Below are positions 1 through 9,072 of a stretch of DNA of 64,000 bases, one piece after another. Below the pieces are notes generated by a model. It had not been told where the DNA came from. It saw nothing but the letters and a program-made list of their open reading frames with translations, and did no database searches. The stretch lies in the NCBI RefSeq assembly GCF_012295615.1, contig NZ_CP051183.1, forward strand, positions 1,639,001-1,703,000, in the 5' to 3' direction. Position numbers and translations under genes: made by a program. Numbering within the stretch: the stretch's first letter is position 1; every line of letters starts with the position of its first letter. Source of the stretch: Bermanella marisrubri (GTDB lineage Bacteria > Pseudomonadota > Gammaproteobacteria > Pseudomonadales > Oceanobacteraceae).

Positions 1-143
1 TGATGACAGAAAAAGATGCGGTCAAGGTCGCTAATTTTGCGCATGAGAACATGTGGGCGTTATCAATTGATGCGAAATTGGATCTAGTATTTTATACTCG
101 GTTTAGTGAAAAATTATCCCAGTTAAGGGGTTGTGATGGATAA
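1..143 (+). CDS. lpxK: tetraacyldisaccharide 4'-kinase, C-terminal end (partial)
   Basis: This is the last 47 codons of a gene cut by the left edge; the reading frame has codons starting at base 3 and ends in TAA at 141-143. LpxK phosphorylates the 4' position of the lipid A disaccharide at the inner membrane. The visible residues include MTEKDAVK, which matches the conserved C-terminal region of LpxK as I know it. The identity is supported by the next gene, a Trm112-like protein, which directly follows lpxK in many gammaproteobacteria. Its stop overlaps the start of that gene, suggesting translational coupling. Confidence 0.8.
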   Translation, partial: MTEKDAVKVANFAHENMWALSIDAKLDLVFYTRFSEKLSQLRGCDG

Positions 144-324
144 AAAACTCATTAGTCTTATGGTGTGTCCAATGTGTAAGGGCGCGTTAAAGTATGATAA
201 AGACGCTCAAGAACTTATTTGTAAATTCGATGGTGTAGCTTATCAAATAAAAGATGGCATTCCCGTCATGCTGGCAGAAGAAGCTAGACCCCTGACGGTT
301 GATGAAAAGCTCGCAAAAAGCTAG
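136..324 (+). CDS. Trm112/YcaR-family small protein
   Basis: A 62-residue protein with CPMCKG near the N-terminus (one CxxC pair), the conserved turn [10 protein letters not shown], and an acidic tail. This matches the UPF0434/Trm112 family (E. coli YcaR). The molecular role in bacteria is not firmly established; eukaryotic Trm112 is a methyltransferase activator. The second CxxC of a full zinc ribbon is absent, which is usual in this bacterial branch. I chose ATG 136 because AAGGGG (125-130) sits 5 nt upstream; the GTG at 133 is too close to it. The start overlaps the lpxK stop, so the two are one transcription unit. Confidence 0.88.
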   Translation: MDKKLISLMVCPMCKGALKYDKDAQELICKFDGVAYQIKDGIPVMLAEEARPLTVDEKLAKS

Positions 325-332
325 TTGGTTTA

Positions 333-1031
333 TTAATTTTTCAGGTACAAGAAAGGATCTTGTGCCTCGCCGTTATGTCTTACTTCGAAATATAACCCGC
401 TTTTACGACCTTTGCGTTCTCCAGCAGCGGCGATAAGATCCCCCGCCTTTACCTTGTGTCCTTGTTTAACATAGTTACTATAATTGTTTCCGTAAACTGT
501 GATCAAATTGTCTTTGTGCTTCACTAAGATAAGATTACCTAAATGTTGAATGCCTTTGCCGCTATATATGATCTCACCATCTGCCACGGCTACGACAGGG
601 TCACCTAGCTTTGTTTGAATATAAATACCCTTACCGACTCGATTATATTCAACGTCTTGTAGGTTCTTGGTTTTTTCTAGTGGCCATGAGTAAAATGACT
701 CCAATTGTTCTGTCTGCTTTACCTCAGTTTCGCTAATACTGGTTGCGGGTATTGAGATTTGAAGTGGCATAAACTCTCTTATGGCGAGTGCGGCGCTGGT
801 GAAGCAGAGTAGGGCTAATACAAGGGTCAGCGCTAAATGCTTCATGGTTATCTGCTGTTTATACATAATTGAAAGATGCGCTTCTACACGATGAAGTCGC
901 TTATCCATCTTGCTTACCCGATTGTTTAACCCCATTAAAAAGCGAGCTTTTCCCTCTTCTTTGGGTTGGGTGGTTTTCAAGTTAAACTTGGATGTCGATA
1001 CTGAATGTAAGTTGGCGTGCTTTGCTTGCAT
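333..1031 (-). CDS. degenerate LytM/M23-domain membrane-anchored protein (NlpD/EnvC-like)
   Basis: A 232-residue protein. A basic cytoplasmic N-terminus precedes one hydrophobic segment at about residues 64-84, then a periplasmic linker and a C-terminal M23/LytM fold (about 125-230). The fold is recognised from GDPVVAVADGEIIYSG, LGNLILVKH, VKAGDLIAAAG and YFEVRHNGEAQDPFLYL. The zinc ligands of active LytM enzymes are missing: the HxxxD region reads NRVGKGIYI and the HLHFE box reads GLYFEV. It is therefore likely a non-catalytic amidase activator like EnvC or NlpD, acting in septal peptidoglycan splitting. That role is inference. The gene opposes its neighbours and lies where I recall kdsB in Pseudomonas. 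Several internal ATGs make the start uncertain. Confidence 0.75.
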   Translation of the reverse strand: MQAKHANLHSVSTSKFNLKTTQPKEEGKARFLMGLNNRVSKMDKRLHRVEAHLSIMYKQQITMKHLALTLVLALLCFTSAALAIREFMPLQISIPATSISETEVKQTEQLESFYSWPLEKTKNLQDVEYNRVGKGIYIQTKLGDPVVAVADGEIIYSGKGIQHLGNLILVKHKDNLITVYGNNYSNYVKQGHKVKAGDLIAAAGERKGRKSGLYFEVRHNGEAQDPFLYLKN

Positions 1032-1193
1032 GATCGTATACTTGAGGTTTCGTTACTTGGTGCAAAGCATATTCTTTGCCAATGCGTTAAAATCTTGGCT
1101 TTATTGGTTTATTTAGTGGTTTTGTGTTCCAGCAGAGGCAAGATTCTTCCGCTTGCGCTTGGAGCCGTTCGTAGATTTGGAGGTAATGCGGCA

Positions 1194-1649
1194 ATGAAGG
1201 TACTGTTTGTTTGCTTAGGGAATATTTGTCGTTCACCCACGGCCGAAGCCATTATGCGGCATATGTGTCAGCAGCAGGGCTTAGATTGGGAAATCGATAG
1301 TGCGGGTACAGCAGCGTATCATATTGGTAAATCACCAGACGATCGTTCGCAAATGGCTGCAGCCAAGCGCGGAATTTCCATGAAAGGCCAGCGTGCGCGA
1401 CAAGTGACGCAAGAAGATTTCTATCATTTTGACTACGTATTTGCCATGGATCGACAGAATTTTGAAAACCTTCAGTCGTTACAGCCTGAAGAAGGTAAAG
1501 CAAAGCTGTTTTTGTTTTTAACTGAATTCGGTTCATTTGATGATAGCGAGGTCCCTGATCCTTATTACGGTGGAGAGCAGGGCTTTGAATACGTAATTGA
1601 CTTATTAGAAGACGCTTGTGCAGATTTAATTGAAAAGGTGGCTCGCTAA
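1194..1649 (+). CDS. low-molecular-weight protein-tyrosine phosphatase
   Basis: A 151-residue enzyme. The P-loop VCLGNICRSPTAEA (about residues 5-18) carries the CX5R nucleophile motif, and DPYYGG near residue 122 supplies the general-acid Asp. Length and both motifs fit the LMW-PTP family. The start is ATG 1194, with GGAGG at 1179-1183; the longer open frame upstream looks non-coding. The substrate is unknown. In Pseudomonas a homologue precedes murB, as here. It shares a transcription unit with murB, whose start lies 1 nt after this stop codon. Confidence 0.93.
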   Translation: MKVLFVCLGNICRSPTAEAIMRHMCQQQGLDWEIDSAGTAAYHIGKSPDDRSQMAAAKRGISMKGQRARQVTQEDFYHFDYVFAMDRQNFENLQSLQPEEGKAKLFLFLTEFGSFDDSEVPDPYYGGEQGFEYVIDLLEDACADLIEKVAR

Positions 1650-1650
1650 A

Positions 1651-2658
1651 ATGCAGGTACGCTGTGATGTTTCTCTGAAGCGGCACAATACCTTGCAGGT
1701 AGATGCCGTTGCTGAGTATTTTTGTTCGGCTGAAAGCGATGAAGATATTCAATATGCTATTGACTATGCTCAAGAAAAATCCCTTGATATTAAGGTATTG
1801 GGCGGTGGTAGTAACGTGGTTATGTCATCACGGGTGCAAGGCTTGGTGCTTTTGGTAAATAGCGCAGGTGTTCATGTTGTAAAGCAAGATGATGTGTCGG
1901 TTTATTTAAAAGTAGCGGCAGGGGAAAATTGGCATGAGTTTGTCATGTGGTCGCTAAGCCAAGGCTATTATGGTTTAGAAAACTTGGCTTTGATACCGGG
2001 TTCCGTTGGCGCTGCGCCGGTTCAAAACATTGGTGCGTATGGTGTTGAGGTCGAACGCTTTATCTGCAAAGTAGAAGCATTTGATTTGAGAACGGGTGAA
2101 TTGAAGGAGTTTGATCGTACTGAGTGTCAGTTTGCCTATCGAGAGAGCATCTTTAAAAATGAATGTGATGGTCACTATGTGATTGCTAATGTGGTTTTTC
2201 GATTGAATAAACAAGCTGATGTGAAAGTAGAGTACGCACCACTTAATCAGATGACTGAAGAACAAGGGCTGCCAACACCATTGCAATTAGCGCAATGGGT
2301 AATTGATGTGCGCAATCAAAAGCTTCCTAACCCCAGTGAACTACCCAATGCCGGTTCATTTTTTAAAAATCCAGTCGTGAGTAATGAGAAGTTCAGGGAT
2401 TTAGAGCAACAATATCCAAGTATGCCTCACTATGTGCAGGAGGTTGGAGTGAAGCTTCCGGCCGGCTGGTTAATCGATCAGTTAGGATTGAAAGGTCATA
2501 GTTTTGGTTATGTTCGCATTCATGACAAGCAAGCATTGGTGTTAATTAATCAGGGTGGGACGGCAGAAGATATTGCCAATGCGACAAAGCAGATCAAGCA
2601 GAAAGTTAAGCAGGTATACGGTATTGAGTTAGAGCAAGAACCAAGGATGTTTGCTTAA
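1651..2658 (+). CDS. murB: UDP-N-acetylenolpyruvoylglucosamine reductase
   Basis: A 335-residue FAD enzyme that reduces UDP-GlcNAc-enolpyruvate to UDP-MurNAc in peptidoglycan precursor synthesis. Seen: SLKRHNTLQVDA at the N-terminus, the FAD-binding LGGGSNVV, GLENLALIPGSVGAAPVQNIGAYG, the YRESIFK segment, and NAGSFFKNP carrying the catalytic Ser. The length and the Tyr-loop layout fit type I (E. coli-like) MurB. I start at ATG 1651, immediately after the phosphatase stop; an in-frame TTG at 1630 would add seven residues. It ends ahead of a bidirectional terminator facing rne. Confidence 0.97.
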   Translation: MQVRCDVSLKRHNTLQVDAVAEYFCSAESDEDIQYAIDYAQEKSLDIKVLGGGSNVVMSSRVQGLVLLVNSAGVHVVKQDDVSVYLKVAAGENWHEFVMWSLSQGYYGLENLALIPGSVGAAPVQNIGAYGVEVERFICKVEAFDLRTGELKEFDRTECQFAYRESIFKNECDGHYVIANVVFRLNKQADVKVEYAPLNQMTEEQGLPTPLQLAQWVIDVRNQKLPNPSELPNAGSFFKNPVVSNEKFRDLEQQYPSMPHYVQEVGVKLPAGWLIDQLGLKGHSFGYVRIHDKQALVLINQGGTAEDIANATKQIKQKVKQVYGIELEQEPRMFA

Positions 2659-2691
2659 TCTTTGAGGGATTTGGTGCTTTGCTATGGAAAT

Positions 2692-2721
2692 AAAAAAGGT
2701 GGGAATTTCCCACCTTTTTTT
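2692..2721. terminator. bidirectional Rho-independent terminator between murB and rne
   Basis: A GGTGGGA/TCCCACC stem with a 3-nt loop is flanked by six A on the left and seven T on the right, so it can act on both strands. It lies between the convergent murB and rne stop codons. Confidence 0.93.
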
Positions 2722-2765
2722 ATGTAAAATAAAGCATGCAAGAAGTTCTTGCACGCTATATTTGC

Positions 2766-5396
2766 TTAACTTTCAGCTTCTTGCTGAGCTTGAGCTTGAG
2801 CTTCCAGTTGACGGCGACGAACTTCTCGTGGATCGTTTGGCGCGCGCTTCGGTGCAGTATCCGCAGTTTTTGTTTCCGTCTCGCTATTTGTGTCTGGCTT
2901 TTCTGCTGCTACTTGCTCAGTCTCAACCTTAGGTTCTGATTTTTCTTGCACTGGCTCAGCCTTTGGGGCTTCTGATTTTTCAGCCGCTACAGGTTCAGGT
3001 TTGCTTTCAACAACCTGTGCTTCTTCCTGCTTAGCTTTAGGCGTCTCAGTAGTTGCTGTATCTGCAATGCTTTGAGCGGGGCTTGCTATAGTCGATTCTG
3101 CTTGTGGGGCTTCTTTTACGAAACTCTCTTCGGTCGCGAATGGTTGCTCGCTACCCACGTTGTCAGTGATCGTATTACTCTCAATTGCTGGCTTTGCTGT
3201 TGAGTCTTTTTCCGCTTTCGGCTGCTCGGCTGTTTGTACCTGTGTCGAATGCTTAGTCTCAACCTTTTCCGTTTTTTCCGGAGTCGAGTTGGCCTTGTTT
3301 GTAGGCTTGGCCTCACTTTGTTTTTTAGCGTCAGGCTTCGCCTTTGCTTTCGGCTCTTCGACTTTGTTTGTACTTGATTTCGGCTGTTCTACTGCTTCAA
3401 TTTTACGAGCAACCTTGTCGTCTAATGGCGCTTGTTGCTTGTTGCTGCGGTTGCGACGACGTGCCTGTTGCTTTGGCTTGTCGTTGGATTTTTCCGAGTT
3501 GTTATTCGGTTTTTTGTCCTGTTTGTTGGCCGCGTCAGGCTTGCTTGTGTTTTCTTGGCGACGGTTGTTGGTTTTACCGTTGCGTTGATTGTTGTTGCGA
3601 CCACCATTGCTCTGGTTGCGGTTATCGCTTTGGTTGCGGCGATTATTGTTACGATTGCCGTTGTTGCGATTTTTATTGCCAGAATTGCTGCGGTTCGAGT
3701 TAGAACGATTATTGCTGGTCTTCTTCTTTGGCTCTTCTTCTGAGCTGAATAGACCGCTGATCGCAGAGCCGATTTTGCTTAACAAGCCGGGTTCTTTGGT
3801 TTCTTTTGGTGAAGGCGCGCGTGTTGTTGCAACGGCCTTAACTGCAGCCGTTTCACGTACTGGCGGAGTCGCCTCTGTAGCCAGCTCTTCTTCATACATG
3901 ATTTCAAAGCTAACTTGATCAGCAACACTCTCACCTTCACGAACGCGCAGTACTTCGAAATGCGGCGTTTGGAAGTTGGGGTTCGGGATAATCGATATTT
4001 CCGCTGAATGGCGGCTCTCGATTGCAATGATGTCTTGACGTTTATCATTGCTTAAGAAAGAGCTAACTTCTAGTGGTACCACGGCACGTACCTGGGCTGT
4101 GTTTTCTTTAGCTGCTTCCTCTTCGATTAAGCGAAGTAGGGATAGAGCTAGAGAGCGCATGTCGCGGATTGTGCCCGTTCCGTCACAGCGAGGACATACG
4201 TGGCCGCTGGTTTCGCCAAGAGAAGGGCGTAGACGTTGACGAGACATTTCTAGTAAACCGAAGCGCGAGATGCGGCCTACTTGAACGCGCGCGCGATCAA
4301 TTTCTAGGGCATCTTTCATGCGGTTTTCAACTTCACGTTGGTTTTTGTTTGATGTCATGTCGATAAAATCGATAACGATCAAACCACCAATGTCACGCAA
4401 GCGTAACTGACGAGCAATTTCGTCGGCTGCTTCTAGGTTTGTATTAAGTGCCGTGTCCTCAATGTCGCTGCCTTTAGTGCTGCGAGAGGAGTTGATATCG
4501 ATAGAGATAAGTGCTTCTGTGGTATCAATAACAATCGAGCCACCAGACGGTAGTTTTACTTCGCGCTGATAAGCGGTTTCGATTTGCGCTTCAATTTGGT
4601 ATCGGCTGAATAATGGTGTTGAGTCTTGGTAAAGCTTAATTTTATTCTCGTACTGAGGCATAACAGCTTGCACAAAGCTTAGGGCTTCGTCATATACCAC
4701 AGGATCATCAATCAGAACTTCGCCGATGTCTTGACGCAGGTAGTCACGAATAGCGCGGATAACTACATTGCTTTCTTGTAGTAATAAACAAGGTGCATCA
4801 CGACGATCATACGCACCTTTAATGGCGTCCCAAAGTTGGCAAAGGTAGTCTAAATCCCACTGCAGCTCTTCAGATGCGCGACCGATACCTGCTGTGCGTA
4901 CAATGACGCCCATATTGTTCGGTACATTAACATCACGCATGGCATCGCGAATTTGGTTGCGCTCGTCACCTTCAATGCGGCGAGAAATGCCGCCCGCGCG
5001 AGCATTGTTTGGCATAAGCACAAGATAACGACCAGCAAGGCTGATCATGGTGGTCAGTGCTGCTCCCTTGTTGCCGCGCTCTTCTTTATCAACCTGAACA
5101 ACTACTTCCTGGCCTTCTTCAATTACGTCTTTGATGTTTGGGCGACCAGAAGTGCTTTGCTTGAAGTACTCGCGAGAGATTTCTTTAAGTGGAAGAAAGC
5201 CGTGACGTTCAGCACCAAAATCGACAAAAGCCGCTTCTAGGCTTGGTTCTACTCGGGTGATTTTACCTTTGTAGATATTGGCTTTTTTCTGCTGACGGGT
5301 AGTAGGTTCTATATCTAAATCGTATAAGCGCTGACCATCAACCAGCGCAACGCGCAACTCTTCTGACTGAGTCGCGTTGATTAACATTCTTTTCAT
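2766..5396 (-). CDS. rne: ribonuclease E
   Basis: An 876-residue endoribonuclease, the core of the RNA degradosome at the inner membrane. The N-terminal half is conserved: [21 protein letters not shown], an S1 domain with [22 protein letters not shown], the DNase I-like catalytic core with IVIDFIDM and its Asp residues, and the Zn-link CPRCDGTG. From about residue 540 the protein is disordered. There is an Asn/Arg/Gly-rich tract (about 565-650), then Lys/Glu/Pro/Ala-rich linkers, ending with [17 protein letters not shown], which resembles the NDPR motif I recall from Pseudomonas RNase E. It is divergent from rluC with a long structured leader that probably mediates autoregulation by RNase E cleavage. 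Confidence 0.97.
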   Translation of the reverse strand: MKRMLINATQSEELRVALVDGQRLYDLDIEPTTRQQKKANIYKGKITRVEPSLEAAFVDFGAERHGFLPLKEISREYFKQSTSGRPNIKDVIEEGQEVVVQVDKEERGNKGAALTTMISLAGRYLVLMPNNARAGGISRRIEGDERNQIRDAMRDVNVPNNMGVIVRTAGIGRASEELQWDLDYLCQLWDAIKGAYDRRDAPCLLLQESNVVIRAIRDYLRQDIGEVLIDDPVVYDEALSFVQAVMPQYENKIKLYQDSTPLFSRYQIEAQIETAYQREVKLPSGGSIVIDTTEALISIDINSSRSTKGSDIEDTALNTNLEAADEIARQLRLRDIGGLIVIDFIDMTSNKNQREVENRMKDALEIDRARVQVGRISRFGLLEMSRQRLRPSLGETSGHVCPRCDGTGTIRDMRSLALSLLRLIEEEAAKENTAQVRAVVPLEVSSFLSNDKRQDIIAIESRHSAEISIIPNPNFQTPHFEVLRVREGESVADQVSFEIMYEEELATEATPPVRETAAVKAVATTRAPSPKETKEPGLLSKIGSAISGLFSSEEEPKKKTSNNRSNSNRSNSGNKNRNNGNRNNNRRNQSDNRNQSNGGRNNNQRNGKTNNRRQENTSKPDAANKQDKKPNNNSEKSNDKPKQQARRRNRSNKQQAPLDDKVARKIEAVEQPKSSTNKVEEPKAKAKPDAKKQSEAKPTNKANSTPEKTEKVETKHSTQVQTAEQPKAEKDSTAKPAIESNTITDNVGSEQPFATEESFVKEAPQAESTIASPAQSIADTATTETPKAKQEEAQVVESKPEPVAAEKSEAPKAEPVQEKSEPKVETEQVAAEKPDTNSETETKTADTAPKRAPNDPREVRRRQLEAQAQAQQEAES

Positions 5397-5801
5397 TTTT
5401 ACTTCTAGAGCTCATGTTTGGCGTCTGAAACGCGGGGTTGAGCCTAATCAAAATATTTATGCGTGCTTCGCGTGGATATCTATACCAATTGTGTTTAGAA
5501 CGACTGCTTCCACGCAGGGGTGTGAGGTCTAATCTTTATTATGCGCCTGACACCAACACGAAACATAAGCTGATTCTGCAAGACCCTCTTGCGTAATCAG
5601 AACGTATATTTCTTCGTTTTCAGTGGCAATTTGGCCACTGAAATCCAAAATTCCGGGAAGTTTTTACCTAACTCCCCCAGTTTACGTTATCATTCCGGCC
5701 TTTCTTAAGTCGGGGAACTGCCCCGAGTATTCACCGGAATGGCTGAATATAGCAAAGATTGCCATATCGTCAAACCGGTTTTTCTTAGGTACGAGTTTTA
5801 T
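5397..5801. promoter_or_regulatory. divergent rne/rluC control region with rne leader hairpins
   Basis: About 400 bases without a gene between the divergent rne and rluC starts. Two hairpins lie on the side that would be the rne leader. One at 5570-5600 is nested: CTGATT/AATCAG outside, GCAAGA/TCTTGC inside, with a 3-nt loop. The other at 5618-5643 is a perfect 10-bp stem (TTTCAGTGGC) with a 6-nt loop. Neither has a T tract, so they are not terminators. In E. coli, hairpins in a similarly long rne 5' UTR allow RNase E to destabilise its own mRNA. I could not place promoters with confidence. Confidence 0.6.
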
Positions 5802-6758
5802 ATGTCCGAAAATTCTAAGCGTGGCGTGCAGTTTGAGGAAGTAACAGCGGACTATGTTGGCCAGCGCATAGATAACTTTCTTATGTCTCGCATCAAGGGT
5901 GCGCCAAAATCCTTGGTCTATCGAATCATTCGAAAAGGCGAGGTTCGTGTCAATAAAGGCCGCATCAAACCTGAGTATAAGGTTAAGTTGGGTGATGTGG
6001 TTCGTATTCCGCCGGTTAAGGTGAAAGCTGAGGGTGATGCAGCACCAATCAGTAAAGATATGGCTGAGGGAATTGAGCAAAGTATTCTATTTGAAGATGA
6101 CTATTTTCTTGCGGTGAATAAGCCCCGGGGCATGGCCGTACACGGTGGTAGTGGTATTAGTCTGGGGTTAATCGAAGTGCTGCGTAATTTGCGGCCAAAA
6201 GCTAAGCGATTGGAGTTGGTCCATCGACTCGACCGAGATACGTCTGGAGTGATCCTTGTTGCCAAGCGTCGCACTGCTCTGGTGGCCTTCCATAAAATGT
6301 TGCAGCGAAAGCAGGGAATGCAAAAGCGCTATTTGGCTTTGGTTTATGGTAATTGGCCCAAGCACCTCAAAGATGTAGAAGTGCCATTAAAGAAAAATGA
6401 GCTTAAGTCTGGCGAGCGATTGGTAAAAGTTGCTCAGGATGGCAAGCCGAGTCACACCCGTTACTCAATTGAGCGTAAGTTTAAAGGTTATACCTTGGTT
6501 AATGCTGAGCCTGTCACTGGGCGCACTCATCAGATACGTGTTCACTGCCAGTTTTCGGGTCATAACATTGTGGGTGATGAAAAGTATGCCACGGATGAAG
6601 AGTTGCAAGGGGCAAGGCAGCAGGGGGCTAGAAGGTTGTTTTTACATGCGCAATCTTTGCGTTTTAAACATCCTGAGACGGGCGAGAAAATGACAATTCA
6701 AGCTCCGCTTGATGAAGCCTTTGAGCAGTTTTTAAGTAGTTTGGATGCAAAACATTAA
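5802..6758 (+). CDS. rluC: 23S rRNA pseudouridine synthase RluC
   Basis: A 318-residue enzyme. It has an N-terminal S4 RNA-binding domain (GQRIDNFL, YRIIRKGEVRVNKGRIKPEYK) and the RluA-type catalytic domain with HRLDRDTSGV, whose Asp is the nucleophile, and later GRTHQIRVHCQFSGH. RluC makes pseudouridines at positions 955, 2504 and 2580 (E. coli numbering) of 23S rRNA. I start at ATG 5802 because it gives the E. coli-like length; a 21-residue upstream extension is open but unlike the family. The stop overlaps the next gene by 1 nt (TAATG). Confidence 0.95.
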   Translation: MSENSKRGVQFEEVTADYVGQRIDNFLMSRIKGAPKSLVYRIIRKGEVRVNKGRIKPEYKVKLGDVVRIPPVKVKAEGDAAPISKDMAEGIEQSILFEDDYFLAVNKPRGMAVHGGSGISLGLIEVLRNLRPKAKRLELVHRLDRDTSGVILVAKRRTALVAFHKMLQRKQGMQKRYLALVYGNWPKHLKDVEVPLKKNELKSGERLVKVAQDGKPSHTRYSIERKFKGYTLVNAEPVTGRTHQIRVHCQFSGHNIVGDEKYATDEELQGARQQGARRLFLHAQSLRFKHPETGEKMTIQAPLDEAFEQFLSSLDAKH

Positions 6759-7408
6759 TGAGATACAAAGCGGTTATTTTTGATTGGGATGGAACACTGG
6801 CTGATTCTACGGGCGGCATTGTGATGGCGATGCAATACGCTGCCAATAAGCTGAGAGTCGCATCGCGATCCGATTTTGATATTCAGCAAATTATTGGTCT
6901 TGGTTTGGCAGAAGCAATTCAAACACTGTGGCCCGAGCATGAAAGTGATGAAAAATTAGTATCTGAAGTTGCGGGGGCTTACGCTGAGTTTTATATGTCG
7001 GATAAGCGCCCGCCGATTAATTTGTTCGATAGCGTGACTGACATGATTGATGATTTGAGGTCTACACAGCACAAGTTAGGGGTGGCAACGGGGAAGGCGC
7101 GTCGAGGTTTGACTCGCGCATTGCAAGAAACAGGTTTGAGTCATGCGTTTCATGAAACACGTTGTGCAGATGAGACGCGATCTAAGCCTCACCCGTTAAT
7201 GCTGGAAGAGCTACAGCAAGTTTTGGGTTTGGATGTTTCCGAAATGGTTATGGTCGGCGATACTCAGTTTGATATCGAAATGGGTAAGCGAGCGGGAATG
7301 TCGACCATTGCCATTACTCATGGGGCGCATACCCATGAAAAACTGACCCAAGCAGAACCTGACTACGTAGTACATTCTATCGAGGAATTGCATCAGTGCT
7401 TGCGCTAA
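6758..7408 (+). CDS. HAD-superfamily hydrolase (phosphoglycolate-phosphatase-like)
   Basis: A 216-residue HAD subfamily IA hydrolase. Motif I is FDWDGTLADS (residues 8-17) with the nucleophile and acid/base Asp, motif II is VATGK, motif III is around SKPHP, and motif IV is MVGDTQFDIEMG. The helical cap lies between motifs I and II. The substrate is unknown; members next to rluC are usually annotated as phosphoglycolate phosphatase-like. It overlaps the rluC stop by 1 nt, so it is translationally coupled. Confidence 0.9.
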   Translation: MRYKAVIFDWDGTLADSTGGIVMAMQYAANKLRVASRSDFDIQQIIGLGLAEAIQTLWPEHESDEKLVSEVAGAYAEFYMSDKRPPINLFDSVTDMIDDLRSTQHKLGVATGKARRGLTRALQETGLSHAFHETRCADETRSKPHPLMLEELQQVLGLDVSEMVMVGDTQFDIEMGKRAGMSTIAITHGAHTHEKLTQAEPDYVVHSIEELHQCLR

Positions 7409-7460
7409 GTATTGGTTAATTGTTATATCCGTTTTAATTATTTAAATAAGGAAATAAGGT

Positions 7461-8429
7461 ATGTATCAAGATCCGGTTGAGCGACCTGATTCGGATAAAG
7501 AGTGGAAACTCATTGAGAAAATGGTCATGAACGTCAATGCTGAGCAGCGACGCTCTCGTCGATGGGGTATCTTCTTTAAACTGCTTACTTTTGTTTATCT
7601 TTTTGCTGCTATTTTAATTTTCATGCCGTCGGACGTTGATAGTTCGAAATTGGCCGCCAGTGGAAAATTCACCGCACTAGTCGAAGTGAGGGGGGTGATT
7701 GCTGACGGAGAGGAGGCATCAGCTGATATTATTGTGACGGGTTTACGAAACGCTTTTGAAGCGGAGGGCGCTCAGGCTGTTATTTTGCGTATTAATAGTC
7801 CTGGTGGATCTCCAGTGCAATCGGGCTACGTGTATGACGAGATAATGCGTTTAAAAGAGCTGCACCAAAAACCAGTGTACGCCGTGATTTCAGATCTTGG
7901 TGCCTCAGGCGCCTATTATATGGCAGCGGCGGCGGACGAAATTTATGCCGATAAGGCCAGTTTAGTCGGTTCTATTGGTGTTGTAGGTTCTGGCTTTGGC
8001 TTTGTTGATGCTATGGATAAGCTTGGTGTAGAACGCCGCCTCTTTACGGCGGGCGAGCACAAAGCGTTTTTGGATCCGTTCTCACCGCTTGACAAGAAAG
8101 AAGAGCAGTTCTGGGAGCAAGTTTTATCAACCACTCATGATCAGTTTATTGAGCAAGTCAAAAAGGGTCGTGGCGATAGATTAGTGGACAACGATAAATT
8201 GTTCAGTGGTTTGGTGTGGACAGGTGAACAGGCGTTGGGTTTGGGTCTCGTGGATGGCCTAGGCAGCAGCAGTTACGTGGCTCGTGAGCTTGTCGGCGCT
8301 GAAGACATCGTCGATTTCACGCCTCAACCAACGCCATTTGAGGCCTTGGTTGGTCGATTTGGAACGCAAATCGGAAAAGGAATTGCGTCCATGATGGGGC
8401 TGAATGGCATGGGATTTCAGCTACAATAA
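7461..8429 (+). CDS. signal peptide peptidase SppA-type serine protease (S49)
   Basis: A 322-residue membrane-anchored protease with one transmembrane helix at about residues 36-55 and a periplasmic S49 domain. The catalytic Ser is in LGASGAYYMAAAADEI (near residue 148). The general-base Lys is in TAGEHKAFLDPFSP (near residue 200), the usual spacing of about 50. NSPGGSP is the family's oxyanion region. It degrades cleaved signal peptides or misfolded membrane proteins. This is the short, single-domain form rather than the long E. coli SppA. Confidence 0.92.
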   Translation: MYQDPVERPDSDKEWKLIEKMVMNVNAEQRRSRRWGIFFKLLTFVYLFAAILIFMPSDVDSSKLAASGKFTALVEVRGVIADGEEASADIIVTGLRNAFEAEGAQAVILRINSPGGSPVQSGYVYDEIMRLKELHQKPVYAVISDLGASGAYYMAAAADEIYADKASLVGSIGVVGSGFGFVDAMDKLGVERRLFTAGEHKAFLDPFSPLDKKEEQFWEQVLSTTHDQFIEQVKKGRGDRLVDNDKLFSGLVWTGEQALGLGLVDGLGSSSYVARELVGAEDIVDFTPQPTPFEALVGRFGTQIGKGIASMMGLNGMGFQLQ

Positions 8430-8461
8430 CTTACACAGCAATCTAATTGCTTAAAAAAGCG

Positions 8462-8492
8462 CGTGAGTCCCTGATTTTGCAGGGAAATCACG
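8462..8492 (+). terminator. hairpin downstream of the S49 protease
   Basis: The stem CGTGA-g-TCCCTG pairs with CAGGGA-aa-TCACG around a 6-nt loop. It is followed only by a weak T-rich stretch (TGTTTGG). It separates the protease gene from the yceD promoter, so it may be a poor intrinsic terminator or an mRNA 3'-end protector. Confidence 0.45.
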
Positions 8493-8501
8493 TGTTTGGC
8501 T

Positions 8502-8530
8502 TTGACAAGCGGCGGAGGCATGAGTATTAT
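8502..8530 (+). promoter_or_regulatory. near-consensus sigma-70 promoter for yceD-rpmF
   Basis: TTGACA (8502-8507), exactly 17 nt of spacer, then TATTAT (8525-8530). Transcription should begin near 8537, only a few bases before the ATG at 8541. The promoter therefore lies over the upstream ATG (8520) and argues against it as the true start of yceD. Confidence 0.85.
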
Positions 8531-8540
8531 CGCGCCCACT

Positions 8541-9062
8541 ATGAACCAAGGTTTACTTCCAGTGCGGGTCGATCCGCTCAAAAGTGTGGAACAGCAGGCT
8601 GAATATTCAGGGTCACTTGCCATATCCAAGCTAGAGCGTTTACAAGACTTTCTACAGGATGCCAATGGTGATGTTCAGGTTGCATTGCAATTTGGACAAG
8701 ATGAGCAGGGAATTTCTCTGCTTCGTGGTCAGTGCCAAGCTCCGGTCAAAATGACGTGTCAGCGCTGTATGCAGCCGGTAGAGGTTGAGCTGCAGACTGA
8801 GTTCGAGTTAGGCATTGTCTTCAGTGATGAACAAGCCAAGCATTTACCTAAATGTTACGAGCCTGTCATTGCCGATCACGATTCCTTAGAGTTATTGGAC
8901 GTGATTGAAGACGAAGTGATCTTGAGTCTGCCCATGTACGCCTATCACGAGAATTGTGGTGAGCACGCAAGGGGTATACAAGGCCAAGAAGCTGAGCCAG
9001 AAAAAATCGAAGCGCCTAAAAACAATCCGTTTAGTGTGCTGGAGCAACTAAAGAAACAGTAG
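8541..9062 (+). CDS. yceD: YceD/DUF177 protein, 23S rRNA accumulation factor
   Basis: A 173-residue DUF177 protein. The CQRCMQP pair, the [26 protein letters not shown] segment and the C-terminal [11 protein letters not shown] tail are characteristic. YceD is needed for normal 23S rRNA levels and is almost always followed by rpmF, as here. I chose ATG 8541 because [15 protein letters not shown] aligns with the family N-terminus and because a strong promoter overlaps the alternative ATG 8520. No Shine-Dalgarno sequence precedes 8541, so the mRNA may be leaderless. Confidence 0.85.
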   Translation: MNQGLLPVRVDPLKSVEQQAEYSGSLAISKLERLQDFLQDANGDVQVALQFGQDEQGISLLRGQCQAPVKMTCQRCMQPVEVELQTEFELGIVFSDEQAKHLPKCYEPVIADHDSLELLDVIEDEVILSLPMYAYHENCGEHARGIQGQEAEPEKIEAPKNNPFSVLEQLKKQ

Positions 9063-9072
9063 GAGAGCCCTG

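Noticed and set aside
1252-1773. A 173-codon - strand open frame over the phosphatase and murB genes
   Set aside because: It overlaps two well-supported genes, has no family features and no plausible ribosome-binding site.
2890-3918. Several + strand open frames (for example 3160-3588 and 3344-3703) opposite rne
   Set aside because: They are shadows of the low-complexity RNase E tail; their hydrophobic, Cys- or Leu-rich composition follows from the reverse complement of Asn/Arg codons.
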